Source: Aidingimonas halophila (GTDB taxonomy: Bacteria > Pseudomonadota > Gammaproteobacteria > Pseudomonadales > Halomonadaceae). From it: a DNA stretch of 64,000 nt. The notes beneath the pieces are model-generated. The model did not search any database. It saw nothing but the letters and a program-made list of their open reading frames with translations, and was not told the DNA's origin. Location of the stretch: the NCBI RefSeq assembly GCF_900106955.1, contig NZ_FNNI01000011.1, forward strand, positions 1 through 64,000. The letters are read 5' to 3'. The position numbers and the translations under genes were made by a program. This document shows positions 17,963 to 26,493 of the stretch, one piece after another (position 1 is the first letter of the stretch; every line of letters begins with the position of its first letter).

Positions 17963-18661
17963 ATGTCCGATAGCAAGACCGATTTCAAGATTGCCCCGTC
18001 GATTCTTTCCGCCGATTTTGCCCGCCTGGGTCAGGAAGTCGATGATGTCCTCGCTGCCGGCGCCGATATCGTTCATTTTGATGTAATGGACAATCACTAT
18101 GTCCCGAACCTCACCATCGGCCCGATGGTGTGCGAGGCATTACGCAAGCACGGCGTCACGGCACCGATAGACGCGCATCTCATGGTGAAGCCCGTCGACC
18201 GTCTGATCGGTGACTTCATCGATGCCGGGGCCAGTTATATCACCTTCCATCCGGAGGCTTCCGAACATATCGACCGTTCTCTTCAGATGATTCGCGATGG
18301 CGGCTGTCGCTCGGGTCTGGTTTTCAATCCGGGCACTCCCTTGACCTTTTTGGACTACGTGATGGACAAGGTCGACATGATCCTGTTGATGAGCGTCAAC
18401 CCCGGCTTCGGTGGGCAGTCCTTCATCCCTGGAACGCTCGATAAACTGCGTCAGGCGCGTCAACGCATCGAGGCGTCCGGTCGAGATATTCGTCTGGAAG
18501 TCGATGGCGGTGTCAATGTCGATAATCTCGCGGCAGTCGCACAAGCTGGCGCGGATACCTTCGTGGCCGGCTCGGCGATTTTCAAGGCGGCCAGAGCGGA
18601 AGATCCGAACCGTTACGACAGCATCATTGCCGCCATGCGTGAGGCGCTGGCACGGGCATGA
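17963..18661 (+). CDS. rpe: Ribulose-phosphate 3-epimerase
   Basis: Rpe interconverts ribulose 5-phosphate and xylulose 5-phosphate in the pentose phosphate pathway. The 232-residue TIM barrel shows the family motifs [29 protein letters not shown], the metal-binding HLMV and [11 protein letters not shown]. The phosphate-binding EVDGGV and VAGSAIF segments are near the C-terminus. ATG 17963 gives the usual N-terminus. In many gammaproteobacteria rpe is followed by gph and trpE; here a GIY-YIG gene and an inverted ndh intervene. Confidence 0.97.
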   Translation: MSDSKTDFKIAPSILSADFARLGQEVDDVLAAGADIVHFDVMDNHYVPNLTIGPMVCEALRKHGVTAPIDAHLMVKPVDRLIGDFIDAGASYITFHPEASEHIDRSLQMIRDGGCRSGLVFNPGTPLTFLDYVMDKVDMILLMSVNPGFGGQSFIPGTLDKLRQARQRIEASGRDIRLEVDGGVNVDNLAAVAQAGADTFVAGSAIFKAARAEDPNRYDSIIAAMREALARA

Positions 18662-18963
18662 CGGAGGCAACCGCTCCGGTCTGGTACCTGTATGTCATAC
18701 AGATGGCGAACGGGGCACTTTATACGGGCATCACGACCAATGTCGAACGGCGCTTTCGAGAACATCGAGAGGGCGTTCGTGGTGCACGCGCATTGCGAGG
18801 TAAAGGGCCCTTGAGGTTGTATTACCGGACGGCGGTAGGCAGCCGTAGCGATGCCTTGAAACTCGAAGCCTGGTTGAAACGTCAACCGGCTTCCAGGAAG
18901 CGCGCCTGGGTGGCGGCCAGACGCGCCGATGCATCGCTCAATGCAACTTCATCTTGGGTTTGA
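18658..18963 (+). CDS. GIY-YIG nuclease-superfamily protein (YhbQ/UPF0213-like)
   Basis: A 101-residue single-domain GIY-YIG protein with [25 protein letters not shown], the conserved Arg and His, and a central Glu (LEAWLK). Small proteins of this family are predicted endonucleases; E. coli YhbQ has been linked to DNA damage responses, but the substrate is unclear. The start overlaps the rpe stop (ATGA), suggesting translational coupling. The last 26 bases overlap the convergent ndh gene. Confidence 0.88.
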   Translation: MTEATAPVWYLYVIQMANGALYTGITTNVERRFREHREGVRGARALRGKGPLRLYYRTAVGSRSDALKLEAWLKRQPASRKRAWVAARRADASLNATSSWV

Positions 18964-20236
18964 GGAAACGGTTCAGACCATCGACCACGACGGTCACAGC
19001 GGTTTTCAGAGTGCCGTGAATGGCGAATTGATGCATGCGATACAGGGAAGCATAGAAGAACTTGGCCAGCCTTCCTTCGATGAACAGGCTGCGAGCCGAC
19101 GCGCCCCGCATGAGGCTGCCCACGGCATCGAAATGTGCCAGTGAGATCAATGAGCCTCGGTCGCGGAACACGAACGGCTTCAAGGGTTTGCCCTCGAGCG
19201 CCGCTTGCAGGTTGCGATAGAGCCGTGTCGCCTGCTGGTGAGCGGCCTGGGCGCGTGGAGGAACCGGCTTGCCGTCCTCCTGAGGGCAACTGGCGCAATC
19301 GCCAAAGGCGAAGATGTGTTCGTCATCGATACTTTGCAGGGTCGAGTGAACTTTGACCTGATGGTTGCGCTCTGTCGACAGCCCCAATTCGGACAGGAAG
19401 GCAGGGGCCTTGATGCCGGCAGCCCAGACACTGAGGTCGGTTTCGATACGCGTTTCGTCCGCGGTAAAAAAACCTTCTTCATCGACCTGGGTGACACGGG
19501 TGTCGACATGAATGTTGACTCCCAGGTTCTCCAGTTCTCGACGCACGGCCTTGCTGATTCGTTCGGGAAGCGCCGGTAGAATGTTGGGGGCGGCCTCCAG
19601 CAGATGAACGTCGAGCTGGCCACTGTCGAGTGAGGTGAAGCCGTAGCTGTTGAGCATCTTGGATGCGTCATAGAGTTCGGCAGCCAATTCGACGCCCGTG
19701 GCTCCGGCACCCACGATCCCCACAGTCAGCTTGGGATGCGCCCGCCGGGCAGGGTCGCTGTAACGCAGGAACGTATTGAGCATGTCGTGGCGAAACGTTT
19801 CCGCCTGTTGGGGGCTGTCCAGGAAGTGGCAATGCTCGGCGACTCCCGGGGTGCCGAAATCGTTGGAGACGCTGCCCAGCGATAGCACCAGATAGTCGTA
19901 TTCGATCTCGCGGGAGGGAAGGACGGTACTGCCGTCGTCGTCGATGATCGGTGCCAGTGTGATACGGCGCTCTTCCCGATTGAGGTCACTGAGCGTGCCG
20001 AGCTGGAAACGATAGCCATGGGCTTTTGAATGGCCCTGATAGGAGACTTCGTCCAGCCCGGAGTCGAGTGCTCCGGTAGCGACCTCGTGTAACAGCGGTT
20101 TCCAGATGTGAGTGGGGTTGCGATCGACGAGCACGATTTCGGCACGCTTGCGCTTGCCAAGTTTGCGTCCGAGTCGGGTGACCAACTCGAGTCCGCCCGC
20201 GCCTCCGCCGACCACCACGATACGTGGTTGGGTCAT
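18938..20236 (-). CDS. ndh: NADH dehydrogenase II (type 2 NDH)
   Basis: NDH-2 is a peripheral membrane flavoprotein passing electrons from NADH to quinone without pumping protons. The 432-residue protein has an N-terminal FAD-binding Rossmann motif (VVVGGGAGGLELVTRLGRKLG). A second dinucleotide-binding fold for NADH follows (VGIVGAGATGVELAAELYD at about 160). The family segment FAFGDCASCPQEDGKPVPPRAQAAHQQA is near 310. A C-terminal amphipathic region after about 390 probably anchors it to the membrane. Confidence 0.94.
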   Translation of the reverse strand: MTQPRIVVVGGGAGGLELVTRLGRKLGKRKRAEIVLVDRNPTHIWKPLLHEVATGALDSGLDEVSYQGHSKAHGYRFQLGTLSDLNREERRITLAPIIDDDGSTVLPSREIEYDYLVLSLGSVSNDFGTPGVAEHCHFLDSPQQAETFRHDMLNTFLRYSDPARRAHPKLTVGIVGAGATGVELAAELYDASKMLNSYGFTSLDSGQLDVHLLEAAPNILPALPERISKAVRRELENLGVNIHVDTRVTQVDEEGFFTADETRIETDLSVWAAGIKAPAFLSELGLSTERNHQVKVHSTLQSIDDEHIFAFGDCASCPQEDGKPVPPRAQAAHQQATRLYRNLQAALEGKPLKPFVFRDRGSLISLAHFDAVGSLMRGASARSLFIEGRLAKFFYASLYRMHQFAIHGTLKTAVTVVVDGLNRFLKPKMKLH

Positions 20237-20486
20237 GCGAGACTCCTGCTACCAATGTAAAAGATGCGAAATCGAGGTCGCCAGAGTCAGGATGGTGGTA
20301 GTAGCAACCTGGAGGCGGCGACATATGGGGTTAGCATAAGCTTATTGCGCATCGATGCCTATGGGTAAAGGCCGAATTGGGGCATGTTTTTTCGTAATAT
20401 TACATGCATTATGAGCAACAGAGTGTCATTGACGAAGGTCCATGAGGCACTGGACGGTTTGAGTCACTACGGCGTCGGGAGGCTGC
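20237..20486. other. Divergent intergenic region between ndh and gph
   Basis: This 250-base interval should contain promoters for ndh (minus) and gph (plus). It is AT-rich around 20380-20420. No small ORF or clear hairpin stands out. A Shine-Dalgarno GGGAGG for gph is at 20477-20482. Confidence 0.4.
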
Positions 20487-21152
20487 TTGCATCCGCTACT
20501 ACGGGACATGACATTGGTGGTTTTCGATCTTGATGGCACGTTGGTCGATTCGGTTCCTGATCTCGCGGCGGCCGTCGATGCGTCGCTGGTCGACCTTGGA
20601 CTGGCGCCTCGTGGGGCATCCCGTGTCCGGGACTGGGTCGGCAACGGTTCGCGTGTATTGATGGAGCGGGCGGTTCATGACTCGAGTGGTCGCGTGCCGG
20701 ATGAGGCTTTCCTTGAACGTGCTCATGACGCCTTTCTGGCACGCTATCGCCAACACCCGGTACAGCATACGCGGCTCTACCCCGGCGTGCGTGAGGCGCT
20801 TGAGGGGCTGGCCGGGCACCGTTTCCAGTTGGCGCTCGTCACCAACAAGCCTCAGATGTTCATTCAGCCGATTCTCGAGCATTTCGGGATCGCCGGGTAT
20901 TTCCGCATCGTCTTGGGGGGAGACCTGCTGCCAGACAGGAAGCCACATCCGGCGCCATTATGGTACGTTGCCGAGACGTGTCGGGTGTCTCCCGAGCGAT
21001 GTCTGATGGTCGGCGATTCCTGTCACGATATCGAAGCTGGCAAACGTGCCGGTTTCCGCACGCTGGCAGTCACCTATGGCTATAATCATGGTGAACCTGT
21101 CGCCGCCAGTCAGCCTGATGGCGTGGTTGAATCGCTGGCGGAACTCGTTTAG
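20487..21152 (+). CDS. gph: Phosphoglycolate phosphatase
   Basis: Gph removes phosphate from 2-phosphoglycolate formed during DNA repair or oxygenation reactions. The 221-residue HAD-superfamily protein has motif I FDLDGTLVDSVPDL, motif II in LVTNKP, the motif III Lys region PDRKPHPAP, and motif IV MVGDSCHDIEAGKRAG. The likely start is a TTG at 20487 with GGGAGG four bases upstream; an ATG at 20508 would still keep motif I but lacks a Shine-Dalgarno. trpE follows, as in pseudomonads. Confidence 0.93.
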   Translation: MHPLLRDMTLVVFDLDGTLVDSVPDLAAAVDASLVDLGLAPRGASRVRDWVGNGSRVLMERAVHDSSGRVPDEAFLERAHDAFLARYRQHPVQHTRLYPGVREALEGLAGHRFQLALVTNKPQMFIQPILEHFGIAGYFRIVLGGDLLPDRKPHPAPLWYVAETCRVSPERCLMVGDSCHDIEAGKRAGFRTLAVTYGYNHGEPVAASQPDGVVESLAELV

Positions 21153-21246
21153 TGTTTGAAGCGGTTTATGTGTTTTTGCCTGGCGTGATTCGTCGTGCTG
21201 AACCGGACGAAAATCCTCTGTTCATCCTAAAAAAACGGACAGTTTC

Positions 21247-21360
21247 ATGTCGTTGCAATCCTGCCTGCCTTCCTATGCTTCCGACACCGCCCTTGCTGCT
21301 GTGGCGATGGTGCGTGATGTCAAGCGCTGGCGATGGTGGACACCGTCGTCTCGTCAGTGA
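21247..21360 (+). CDS. Candidate Trp-rich leader peptide upstream of trpE
   Basis: A 37-codon frame begins at ATG 21247 and ends at TGA 21358-21360. It contains three Trp codons in four positions (RWRWWTPSSRQ) close to its stop, 67 bases before trpE. Tandem Trp codons right before a tryptophan gene are the signature of ribosome-mediated attenuation. No good Shine-Dalgarno is visible, and a shorter start at ATG 21307 is possible. A 6-bp hairpin, ACGGTC/GACCGT, follows at about 21384-21402, but it lacks a U-tract. Confidence 0.5.
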   Translation: MSLQSCLPSYASDTALAAVAMVRDVKRWRWWTPSSRQ

Positions 21361-21426
21361 GTCATGTATCAACAAGCTTTAATGACGGTCACCGATAGAC
21401 CGTGTTGACTGAAAGGAATGCCCGAC

Positions 21427-22914
21427 ATGATGACATCCGAGCGCTTCGCCGAGCTGGCGCAAGCTGGTTATAACCGTATACCGGTGACCCGCGAGGTTCT
21501 CGCGGATCTGGACACGCCGCTTTCCACCTACTTGAAACTCGCCGATGCGCCCTGGACGTTTTTGCTCGAGTCCGTGCAAGGCGGAGAAAAATGGGGGCGT
21601 TATTCGATCATCGGGCTACCTTGTCGGGAGCGTATCGAAGTTCGTGGCTTCGAAGTACGCCATATCATCGATGATCAGCCTCAGTCGATTGATGTCGTCG
21701 ACGACCCCTTGAATTTCATCGAGCGTTTCCAGGCCCGTTTTAAGGTACCTCGACTCGATGACACGCCGCGTTTCGATGGCGGACTGGTCGGCTACTTTGG
21801 TTACGATACCATTCGTTATATCGAGCCGCGTCTGCGTGGGGTCGAAAAGCCCGATCCGCTGGCTGTGCCGGATATCTTGTTGATGGTGTGTAATGATCTG
21901 GTGGTATTCGACAACCTCTCCGGCCGCTTGACCCTGTGGACGCACGCTGATCCTGCCGAGTCGTCAGCCTATGAACGGGCCAGAGACCGACTCGAACGTC
22001 TGGAGGTGCAACTTCGCGGCACGACGCACAATACCGTCAGTCCGGGAACCGGTCGCCATGTGACTGAAGATGATTTCCATGCCAGTTTCTCCGAGCAGGG
22101 GTACAAGGAGGCGGTCGAGCGGATCAAGGAGTATGTTCTGGCGGGCGATGTCATGCAGTGCGTGCCGTCGCAACGCATGTCGATTCCCTACAAGGCACCG
22201 CCGCTGGATCTGTATCGTGCGCTGCGGAGTCTGAACCCCTCGCCCTACATGTTTTTCCTCAATCTCGATGACCACCATGTCGTCGGGGCATCACCGGAGA
22301 TCCTGACACGCCTGGAAGACGGGGAAGTCACCGTGCGTCCCATTGCAGGAACCCGTAAACGGGGGCTGACCCCGGAAGAGGACCGCGCATTGGAAGCCGA
22401 TCTGCTCAATGATCCCAAGGAGATCGCCGAGCATTTGATGCTGATCGACCTGGGACGCAACGATGTCGGTCGCATCAGTGAGACTGGATCGGTCAGGGTC
22501 ACCGATCAGATGGTGGTGGAAAAGTACTCTCATGTCATGCATATCGTGTCCAACGTGACCGGGCGTCTGAATCCCGGCATGTCGGCGATGGATGTCCTAC
22601 GGGCGACGTTCCCGGCCGGCACGTTGTCAGGTGCGCCGAAAATCAGGGCTCTGGAGATCATTGATGAACTGGAGCCGGTCAAGCGTGGTGTCTATTCTGG
22701 AGCGGTCGGCTATCTTTCCTGGCATGGCAACATGGATACGGCTATCGCCATTCGTACCGGTGTGTTGAAGGATGGAGAACTGCATATTCAGGCGGGCGGC
22801 GGTATTGTGGCCGATTCCGATCCGGACGATGAGTGGCAGGAAACGATCAACAAACGCCGAGCCTTGTTCCGTGCCGTGACCATGGCCGAACGTGGCCTGG
22901 ACAATCTCGAATGA
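21427..22914 (+). CDS. trpE: Anthranilate synthase component I
   Basis: TrpE uses chorismate, and ammonia delivered by TrpG, to make anthranilate, the first step of tryptophan synthesis. About 495 residues, of the pseudomonad type. The N-terminal domain has [18 protein letters not shown], which includes the Ser/Leu feedback-site region. The C-terminal chorismate-binding domain has [20 protein letters not shown] and [15 protein letters not shown] prefer ATG 21427, which sits 9 bases after AAGGA; ATG 21418 is immediately adjacent to it and would add MPD. It is downstream of gph and a Trp-rich leader ORF. Confidence 0.97.
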   Translation: MMTSERFAELAQAGYNRIPVTREVLADLDTPLSTYLKLADAPWTFLLESVQGGEKWGRYSIIGLPCRERIEVRGFEVRHIIDDQPQSIDVVDDPLNFIERFQARFKVPRLDDTPRFDGGLVGYFGYDTIRYIEPRLRGVEKPDPLAVPDILLMVCNDLVVFDNLSGRLTLWTHADPAESSAYERARDRLERLEVQLRGTTHNTVSPGTGRHVTEDDFHASFSEQGYKEAVERIKEYVLAGDVMQCVPSQRMSIPYKAPPLDLYRALRSLNPSPYMFFLNLDDHHVVGASPEILTRLEDGEVTVRPIAGTRKRGLTPEEDRALEADLLNDPKEIAEHLMLIDLGRNDVGRISETGSVRVTDQMVVEKYSHVMHIVSNVTGRLNPGMSAMDVLRATFPAGTLSGAPKIRALEIIDELEPVKRGVYSGAVGYLSWHGNMDTAIAIRTGVLKDGELHIQAGGGIVADSDPDDEWQETINKRRALFRAVTMAERGLDNLE

Positions 22915-22931
22915 ACGGATCGAAGTCTGTA

Positions 22932-23032
22932 GATCGTTAATGACTGTAGCCTGGTGCAATATCTGGGGGAGTTGGGGCTCGGGTGGAGACGCACCGCTAT
23001 GCTGCCCTCATGATCGAGGAGACCGCTGCGGT
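22932..23032 (+). pseudogene. Decayed fragment of the trpG 5' end
   Basis: This stretch aligns with about bases 24043-24167 of the intact trpG. Shared runs include CCTGGTGCA, GCTCGGGTGGAGACGCA and ATCGAGGAGA, with scattered substitutions between them. It lacks the start codon, has internal deletions near codons 8-14 and a single-base loss that breaks the frame, and then diverges completely. It lies 18 bases after the trpE stop, where a co-transcribed trpG would be expected. Confidence 0.8.
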
Positions 23033-23105
23033 AGGCGGGGTATTCGCGCTCACCAAGTCGACGGCTGACCTGGGTGATGAAATCGCCAAGACGGTGCGCA
23101 TGCTG

Positions 23106-23717
23106 TATATGGGACAAACTGAGCTACAGGGACGGCAGTATGTCGCTGATCGGCAATGGAGTCGAAGGAACGATGACGATTACATGGACGGTGACGGCGC
23201 TGGCTGTATTGGCGGGCTTCCGCCGCATCACTTGGCTGACCGGCGCCTGCTGGCAATCGGGGACAGACGCTTATTCCGCTGGTCTATCCCAGCCTCGGAT
23301 CAGGCATACCGTGCCGGGGCGTGCTATCAACTTAGCTTTCTTGTGACCGTGCAGTGGCATACATCACCCTCAATACGATCAATGCGAACAACAACCGGGC
23401 GATCCTCAGCTGGGTCTTCGGTGAACAGAAGCCAGGTATTTGAATCGAGCCCTCGCACGTATTCCTTGCCCACCTCAGGTTCCTCTACCTGATGAGTGCC
23501 AATCTGCGTGGTCATGCCAACCTCAAGACGGTTTATATCTTGCATAGACTTTACCTGTACCAATGAAAATGGAATACCAGCTGCCATAGTACATGGCGCG
23601 CTGAGCGCTCCTATGAGCCTCTTCTAACCCGGCCTGCTGTGCCCAGCATAGCACCGCGCCCCGTGGGTCATATATGGGGCAAACCGAATGGAACACTACT
23701 TATGCTGACAGGGACGG
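23106..23717. repeat. Pair of imperfect direct repeats bounding the scar segment
   Basis: Copy A at 23106-23135 begins TATATGGGACAAACTGA and ends ACAGGGACGG. Copy B at 23671-23717 begins TATATGGGGCAAACCGA and also ends ACAGGGACGG. The spacing inside differs by 17 bases. The copies are about 565 bases apart and flank the small minus-strand ORF. They may be the ends of an old inserted unit or a duplicated coding fragment. Confidence 0.45.
23327..23515 (-). CDS. Orphan small protein in the trp scar
   Basis: A 62-residue frame starting MTTQIGTHQVEEPEVG and ending CHCTVTRKLS. The ATG at 23515 has a TTGAGG Shine-Dalgarno on the minus strand; the open frame extends further up to 23587. The composition looks coding, acidic with alternating hydrophobic residues (TWLLFTEDPAEDRPVVVRIDRIEG) that suggest a small beta-rich domain. 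I recognise no family. It lies between the two direct repeats and is probably foreign to the trp locus. Confidence 0.5.
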   Translation of the reverse strand: MTTQIGTHQVEEPEVGKEYVRGLDSNTWLLFTEDPAEDRPVVVRIDRIEGDVCHCTVTRKLS

Positions 23718-23772
23718 ACAAGCAGGTGATTGGGTCAGAGTCTTCAACGGGTAGGTATCGTTAGGGGCTCGA

Positions 23773-23802
23773 TTGACAGCAATAGTGAGCTGACGGCATC
23801 AT
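23773..23802 (+). promoter_or_regulatory. Candidate promoter of trpGDC
   Basis: A perfect -35 hexamer TTGACA (23773-23778) is followed after 18 bases by CATCAT (23797-23802), a 4/6 match to the -10. Transcription from here would start almost at the leader-peptide ATG at 23810, making that ORF nearly leaderless. An additional upstream start is therefore possible. Confidence 0.5.
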
Positions 23803-23809
23803 CACAGAC

Positions 23810-23860
23810 ATGTTCACAGTTACTCTGACACATGTATCCGTTCAGTGGTGGCGCTTCTAA
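23810..23860 (+). CDS. trpL: trp leader peptide (attenuator control)
   Basis: A 16-codon frame encodes MFTVTLTHVSVQWWRF and ends in TAA. Two consecutive Trp codons near the stop, followed by competing hairpins and a U-tract, are the classic arrangement of trp attenuation, comparable with the WWRTS ending of the E. coli leader. Ribosome stalling at the Trp codons would favour the 23866-23896 pairing and prevent termination. No strong Shine-Dalgarno is visible before the ATG. Confidence 0.75.
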   Translation: MFTVTLTHVSVQWWRF

Positions 23861-23865
23861 GACGA

Positions 23866-23914
23866 GGCGGCACTCGTATGTCTGTACAATGCCGCCGTCA
23901 GGGCGGCATTTTTG
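23866..23914 (+). terminator. trpG attenuator: antiterminator and terminator hairpins
   Basis: The terminator stem pairs AATGCCGCC (23888-23896) with GGCGGCATT (23902-23910) around a 5-base loop and runs into TTTTT. The left arm can instead pair with GGCGGCA at 23866-23872, forming an antiterminator just after the leader-peptide stop. The two structures are mutually exclusive, as ribosome-mediated attenuation requires. Confidence 0.82.
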
Positions 23915-24028
23915 TGTCTGAGATGATCCTGCACGGCTGGCGCAAGTATATTGATCAATGTGAGTAAGATCCTGGGTAACGATGACAAGGTATTTTAAAA
24001 TATTTAGATATAACAGGAAGATAACGTC

Positions 24029-24622
24029 ATGTCCGTGCTGATGATCGATAACTATGACAGTTTTACTTATAACCTGGTGCAGTACCTGGGTGAGCTGGGG
24101 GCTCGGGTGGAGACGCATCGCAATGATGCCATCACGATCGAGGAGATCGATGCGATGGCGCCCAGCCATATCGTGATCTCGCCAGGTCCCTGTACGCCCA
24201 ATGAGGCGGGGATATCCATGGAGGTGGTGCGCCACTTTGCGGGTCGGGTGCCGATTCTCGGCGTGTGTCTGGGACACCAGGCCATCGGTCAGGTCTATGG
24301 TGGTGATGTGGTACGTGCCCCTCAGGTAATGCATGGCAAGACGTCCAAAGTGCGTCATCGGGGGCAGGGGGTCTTTCAGGGACTGCAGGAGCCATTGGAA
24401 GTCACCCGCTATCATTCATTGGTCGTCGCCGCCGAGCATTTGCCCGAGTGTCTGGAAGTGACCGCCTGGGTCGATGAAGACGATGTCACCCCCGGCCTGA
24501 TCATGGGGTTTCGTCACAAGACACTCGACATTGAAGGGGTACAGTTCCACCCCGAGTCGATTCTGACACGCCAGGGTCATGAACTGCTGGCCAATTTCCT
24601 GCAACGCCGTGCCGTCCGCTAA
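24029..24622 (+). CDS. trpG: Anthranilate synthase component II (glutamine amidotransferase)
   Basis: TrpG hydrolyses glutamine and channels ammonia to TrpE. The 197-residue class I amidotransferase has the opening [20 protein letters not shown], the oxyanion segment ISPGPCTP, nucleophile Cys80 in GVCLGHQ, and the catalytic His-Glu pair in [10 protein letters not shown]. It is intact, in contrast to the broken copy at 22932-23032. It starts the trpGDC group, controlled by the attenuator at 23810-23914. trpD follows after 15 bases. In some bacteria the same subunit also serves PabB. Confidence 0.97.
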   Translation: MSVLMIDNYDSFTYNLVQYLGELGARVETHRNDAITIEEIDAMAPSHIVISPGPCTPNEAGISMEVVRHFAGRVPILGVCLGHQAIGQVYGGDVVRAPQVMHGKTSKVRHRGQGVFQGLQEPLEVTRYHSLVVAAEHLPECLEVTAWVDEDDVTPGLIMGFRHKTLDIEGVQFHPESILTRQGHELLANFLQRRAVR

Positions 24623-24637
24623 AAAGAGGAGAACGAG

Positions 24638-25657
24638 ATGCAGATGAGCGATGCCATCGGCGCGGTGATGCGCCGTCAGAACCTGAGTTTTGACGATATG
24701 CACGCCGTGATGCATACCATCATGACCGGTGAGGCCACTGAAGCACAGATCGGTGGCTTTCTGATCGGGTTGTCCATGAAGGGCGAGACGGTGGAGGAGA
24801 TCAGCGCTGCGGCTCAGGTCATGCGCGAGTTGATGACACCGGTGACAGTGCATTCCGAGAATGTCGTGGATATCGTCGGCACCGGTGGTGATGGAGCCAA
24901 CCTGTTCAATGTGTCGACAGCGGCTAGTTTCGTGGCGGCTGCCGGTGGGGCTCATGTCGCGAAACATGGCAACCGGAGTGTGTCATCGTCATCGGGGAGT
25001 GCCGATCTCTTCTCGGTCGCGGGTATCAGCCTGGAGTTGGATGCCGAACAGGTCTCCCGCTGCATCGATCAGGTCGGTGTCGGTTTCATGTTCGCGCCGA
25101 TGCATCATCAGGCAATGCGGCATGCTGTCGGACCTCGCCGTGAAATGGGGGTACGGACGCTATTCAATATCCTTGGGCCGTTGACGAATCCCGCAAGTGC
25201 TCCCAATCAATTGCTGGGGGTCTACCATACCGATCTGGTTCCGATGATGGCCGACGTGCTCAAGCGGTTGGGAAGTCACCATGTTCTGGTGGTGAACGCC
25301 GAGGATGGACTCGATGAAATTTCCCTGGCGGCGCCGACACGGGTGGCGGAACTCAAGGACGGCGAGATTCATGAGTATCGTATCGCTCCCGAGGATTTCG
25401 GGATCGAGAGGCAGGCACTGGAGCCCTTGAAGGTGGTCACGGCCGAGGACAGCCTGCGTTTGGTACATGAAGCCCTGGCCGGAGAGGGGCCGGCGGCCGA
25501 TATCGTGGCGTTGAATGCAGGAGCGGCCCTGTACGCGGCAGATGTCGCGGACAGTATCGCCGAGGGCGTGAGCATGGCTCAGGATGCCCAAGCATCAGGC
25601 CTGCCAAACGAAAAAATGAAGGAGCTCGCCGATTTCACGCGAGTGTATGCCCAATAA
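24638..25657 (+). CDS. trpD: Anthranilate phosphoribosyltransferase
   Basis: TrpD joins anthranilate to phosphoribosyl pyrophosphate. The 339-residue protein shows the PRPP-binding [14 protein letters not shown] motif, the [16 protein letters not shown] loop, and [33 protein letters not shown]. Length and motifs are standard. It has a GGAG Shine-Dalgarno after trpG. Its TAA overlaps a possible ATG of trpC (TAATG), though the likelier trpC start is 15 bases further on. Confidence 0.97.
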   Translation: MQMSDAIGAVMRRQNLSFDDMHAVMHTIMTGEATEAQIGGFLIGLSMKGETVEEISAAAQVMRELMTPVTVHSENVVDIVGTGGDGANLFNVSTAASFVAAAGGAHVAKHGNRSVSSSSGSADLFSVAGISLELDAEQVSRCIDQVGVGFMFAPMHHQAMRHAVGPRREMGVRTLFNILGPLTNPASAPNQLLGVYHTDLVPMMADVLKRLGSHHVLVVNAEDGLDEISLAAPTRVAELKDGEIHEYRIAPEDFGIERQALEPLKVVTAEDSLRLVHEALAGEGPAADIVALNAGAALYAADVADSIAEGVSMAQDAQASGLPNEKMKELADFTRVYAQ

Positions 25658-25671
25658 TGACAGGATATTCC

Positions 25672-26466
25672 ATGACCCTGCCGACCATCCTCGCTCGAAT
25701 TCTTGCGCGCAAGGAAGAGGAGATCGCCGAACGTCGCCGGGCCGTCAGTGATCATGATTTACTGGCACTGGCAGAGCACCAGAGTGCGCCGCGAGGATTC
25801 ATTCACGCACTTCGGCGGCGTATCGATGCCGGCGATCCGGCGGTGATCGCCGAGATAAAGAAGGCCTCGCCCTCCAAGGGGGTCATGCGGGACCCTTATC
25901 ATCCGGATGCCATAGCCCGGTCCTATCAGCAAGGAGGCGCAGCCTGCCTGTCGGTATTGACCGATGCCGATTTCTTTCAAGGCCATGAAGACGATCTCGC
26001 ATTGGCTCGGGATGCCTGCGAACTGCCGGTGATCCGGAAGGACTTTATCATCGATGGCTACCAGGTGAACGAAGCGCGTGCCATTGGTGCGGACTGTATT
26101 CTGTTGATCGTTGCCGCACTCGATGATACGCAGCTCCGGGATCTGCATCAGCAGGCCCAGGCCCTGGGGATGGATGTCCTGGTTGAGGTACATGACCGGC
26201 AGGAGCTCGAACGTGCCATGCAATTGGGATTGTCGCTGATCGGAATCAACAATCGCGATTTGCATACCTTTGAAACACGGTTGGAAACGACGTTCGAGCT
26301 GTTGTCGTCGATTCCCGCTGATGTGACCGTCGTGACCGAGTCAGGTATCCATGAACGCGATGACGTCACCCGTATGCGTCGACACGACGTGCACGGCTTC
26401 CTGGTCGGAGAAGCCTTCATGCGCCAGGACGAGCCGGGAGAGGCGCTGCGTCGGTTGTTTTTCTAG
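25672..26466 (+). CDS. trpC: Indole-3-glycerol phosphate synthase
   Basis: TrpC closes the indole ring. The 264-residue protein is a stand-alone TIM barrel without the TrpF fusion seen in enteric bacteria. Visible motifs are [43 protein letters not shown] and GINNRDL. ATG 25672 follows ACAGGA and gives the usual [13 protein letters not shown] start; ATG 25657, overlapping the trpD stop, would add five residues. It ends the trpGDC group; trpF, trpB and trpA are not in the window. Confidence 0.96.
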   Translation: MTLPTILARILARKEEEIAERRRAVSDHDLLALAEHQSAPRGFIHALRRRIDAGDPAVIAEIKKASPSKGVMRDPYHPDAIARSYQQGGAACLSVLTDADFFQGHEDDLALARDACELPVIRKDFIIDGYQVNEARAIGADCILLIVAALDDTQLRDLHQQAQALGMDVLVEVHDRQELERAMQLGLSLIGINNRDLHTFETRLETTFELLSSIPADVTVVTESGIHERDDVTRMRRHDVHGFLVGEAFMRQDEPGEALRRLFF

Positions 26467-26468
26467 CC

Positions 26469-26493
26469 CGGTAGCTCGTGCTTGCAGCTACCG
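26469..26493. terminator. Hairpin between convergent trpC and antiporter genes
   Basis: CGGTAGCT and AGCTACCG form a perfect 8-bp stem around a 9-base loop. It lies between the trpC stop and the antiporter stop, overlapping the latter. It is usable in both directions but lacks a clear U-tract, so termination may be only partial. Confidence 0.55.

Larger units (their letters stand above)
22915..23772. other. Anomalous trpE-trpG spacer
   Basis: About 1.1 kb separates trpE from the intact trpG, although these genes usually sit close together or in separate operons. The left part carries a decayed copy of the trpG 5' end. The middle carries a pair of imperfect direct repeats and a small minus-strand ORF. 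The right part carries the trpG promoter and attenuator. No transposase or integrase is recognisable. Confidence 0.6.

Noticed and set aside
17819-18097. 93-residue N-terminal extension of gamma-glutamyltransferase
   Set aside because: The signal peptide and AAGGAG mark the start at 17818; the extension is antisense to the rpe gene front.
22983-23492. 169-codon plus-strand ORF in the trp scar as an intact gene
   Set aside because: Its first codons are the out-of-place trpG fragment and the rest has no protein character; better read as a chimeric accidental frame.
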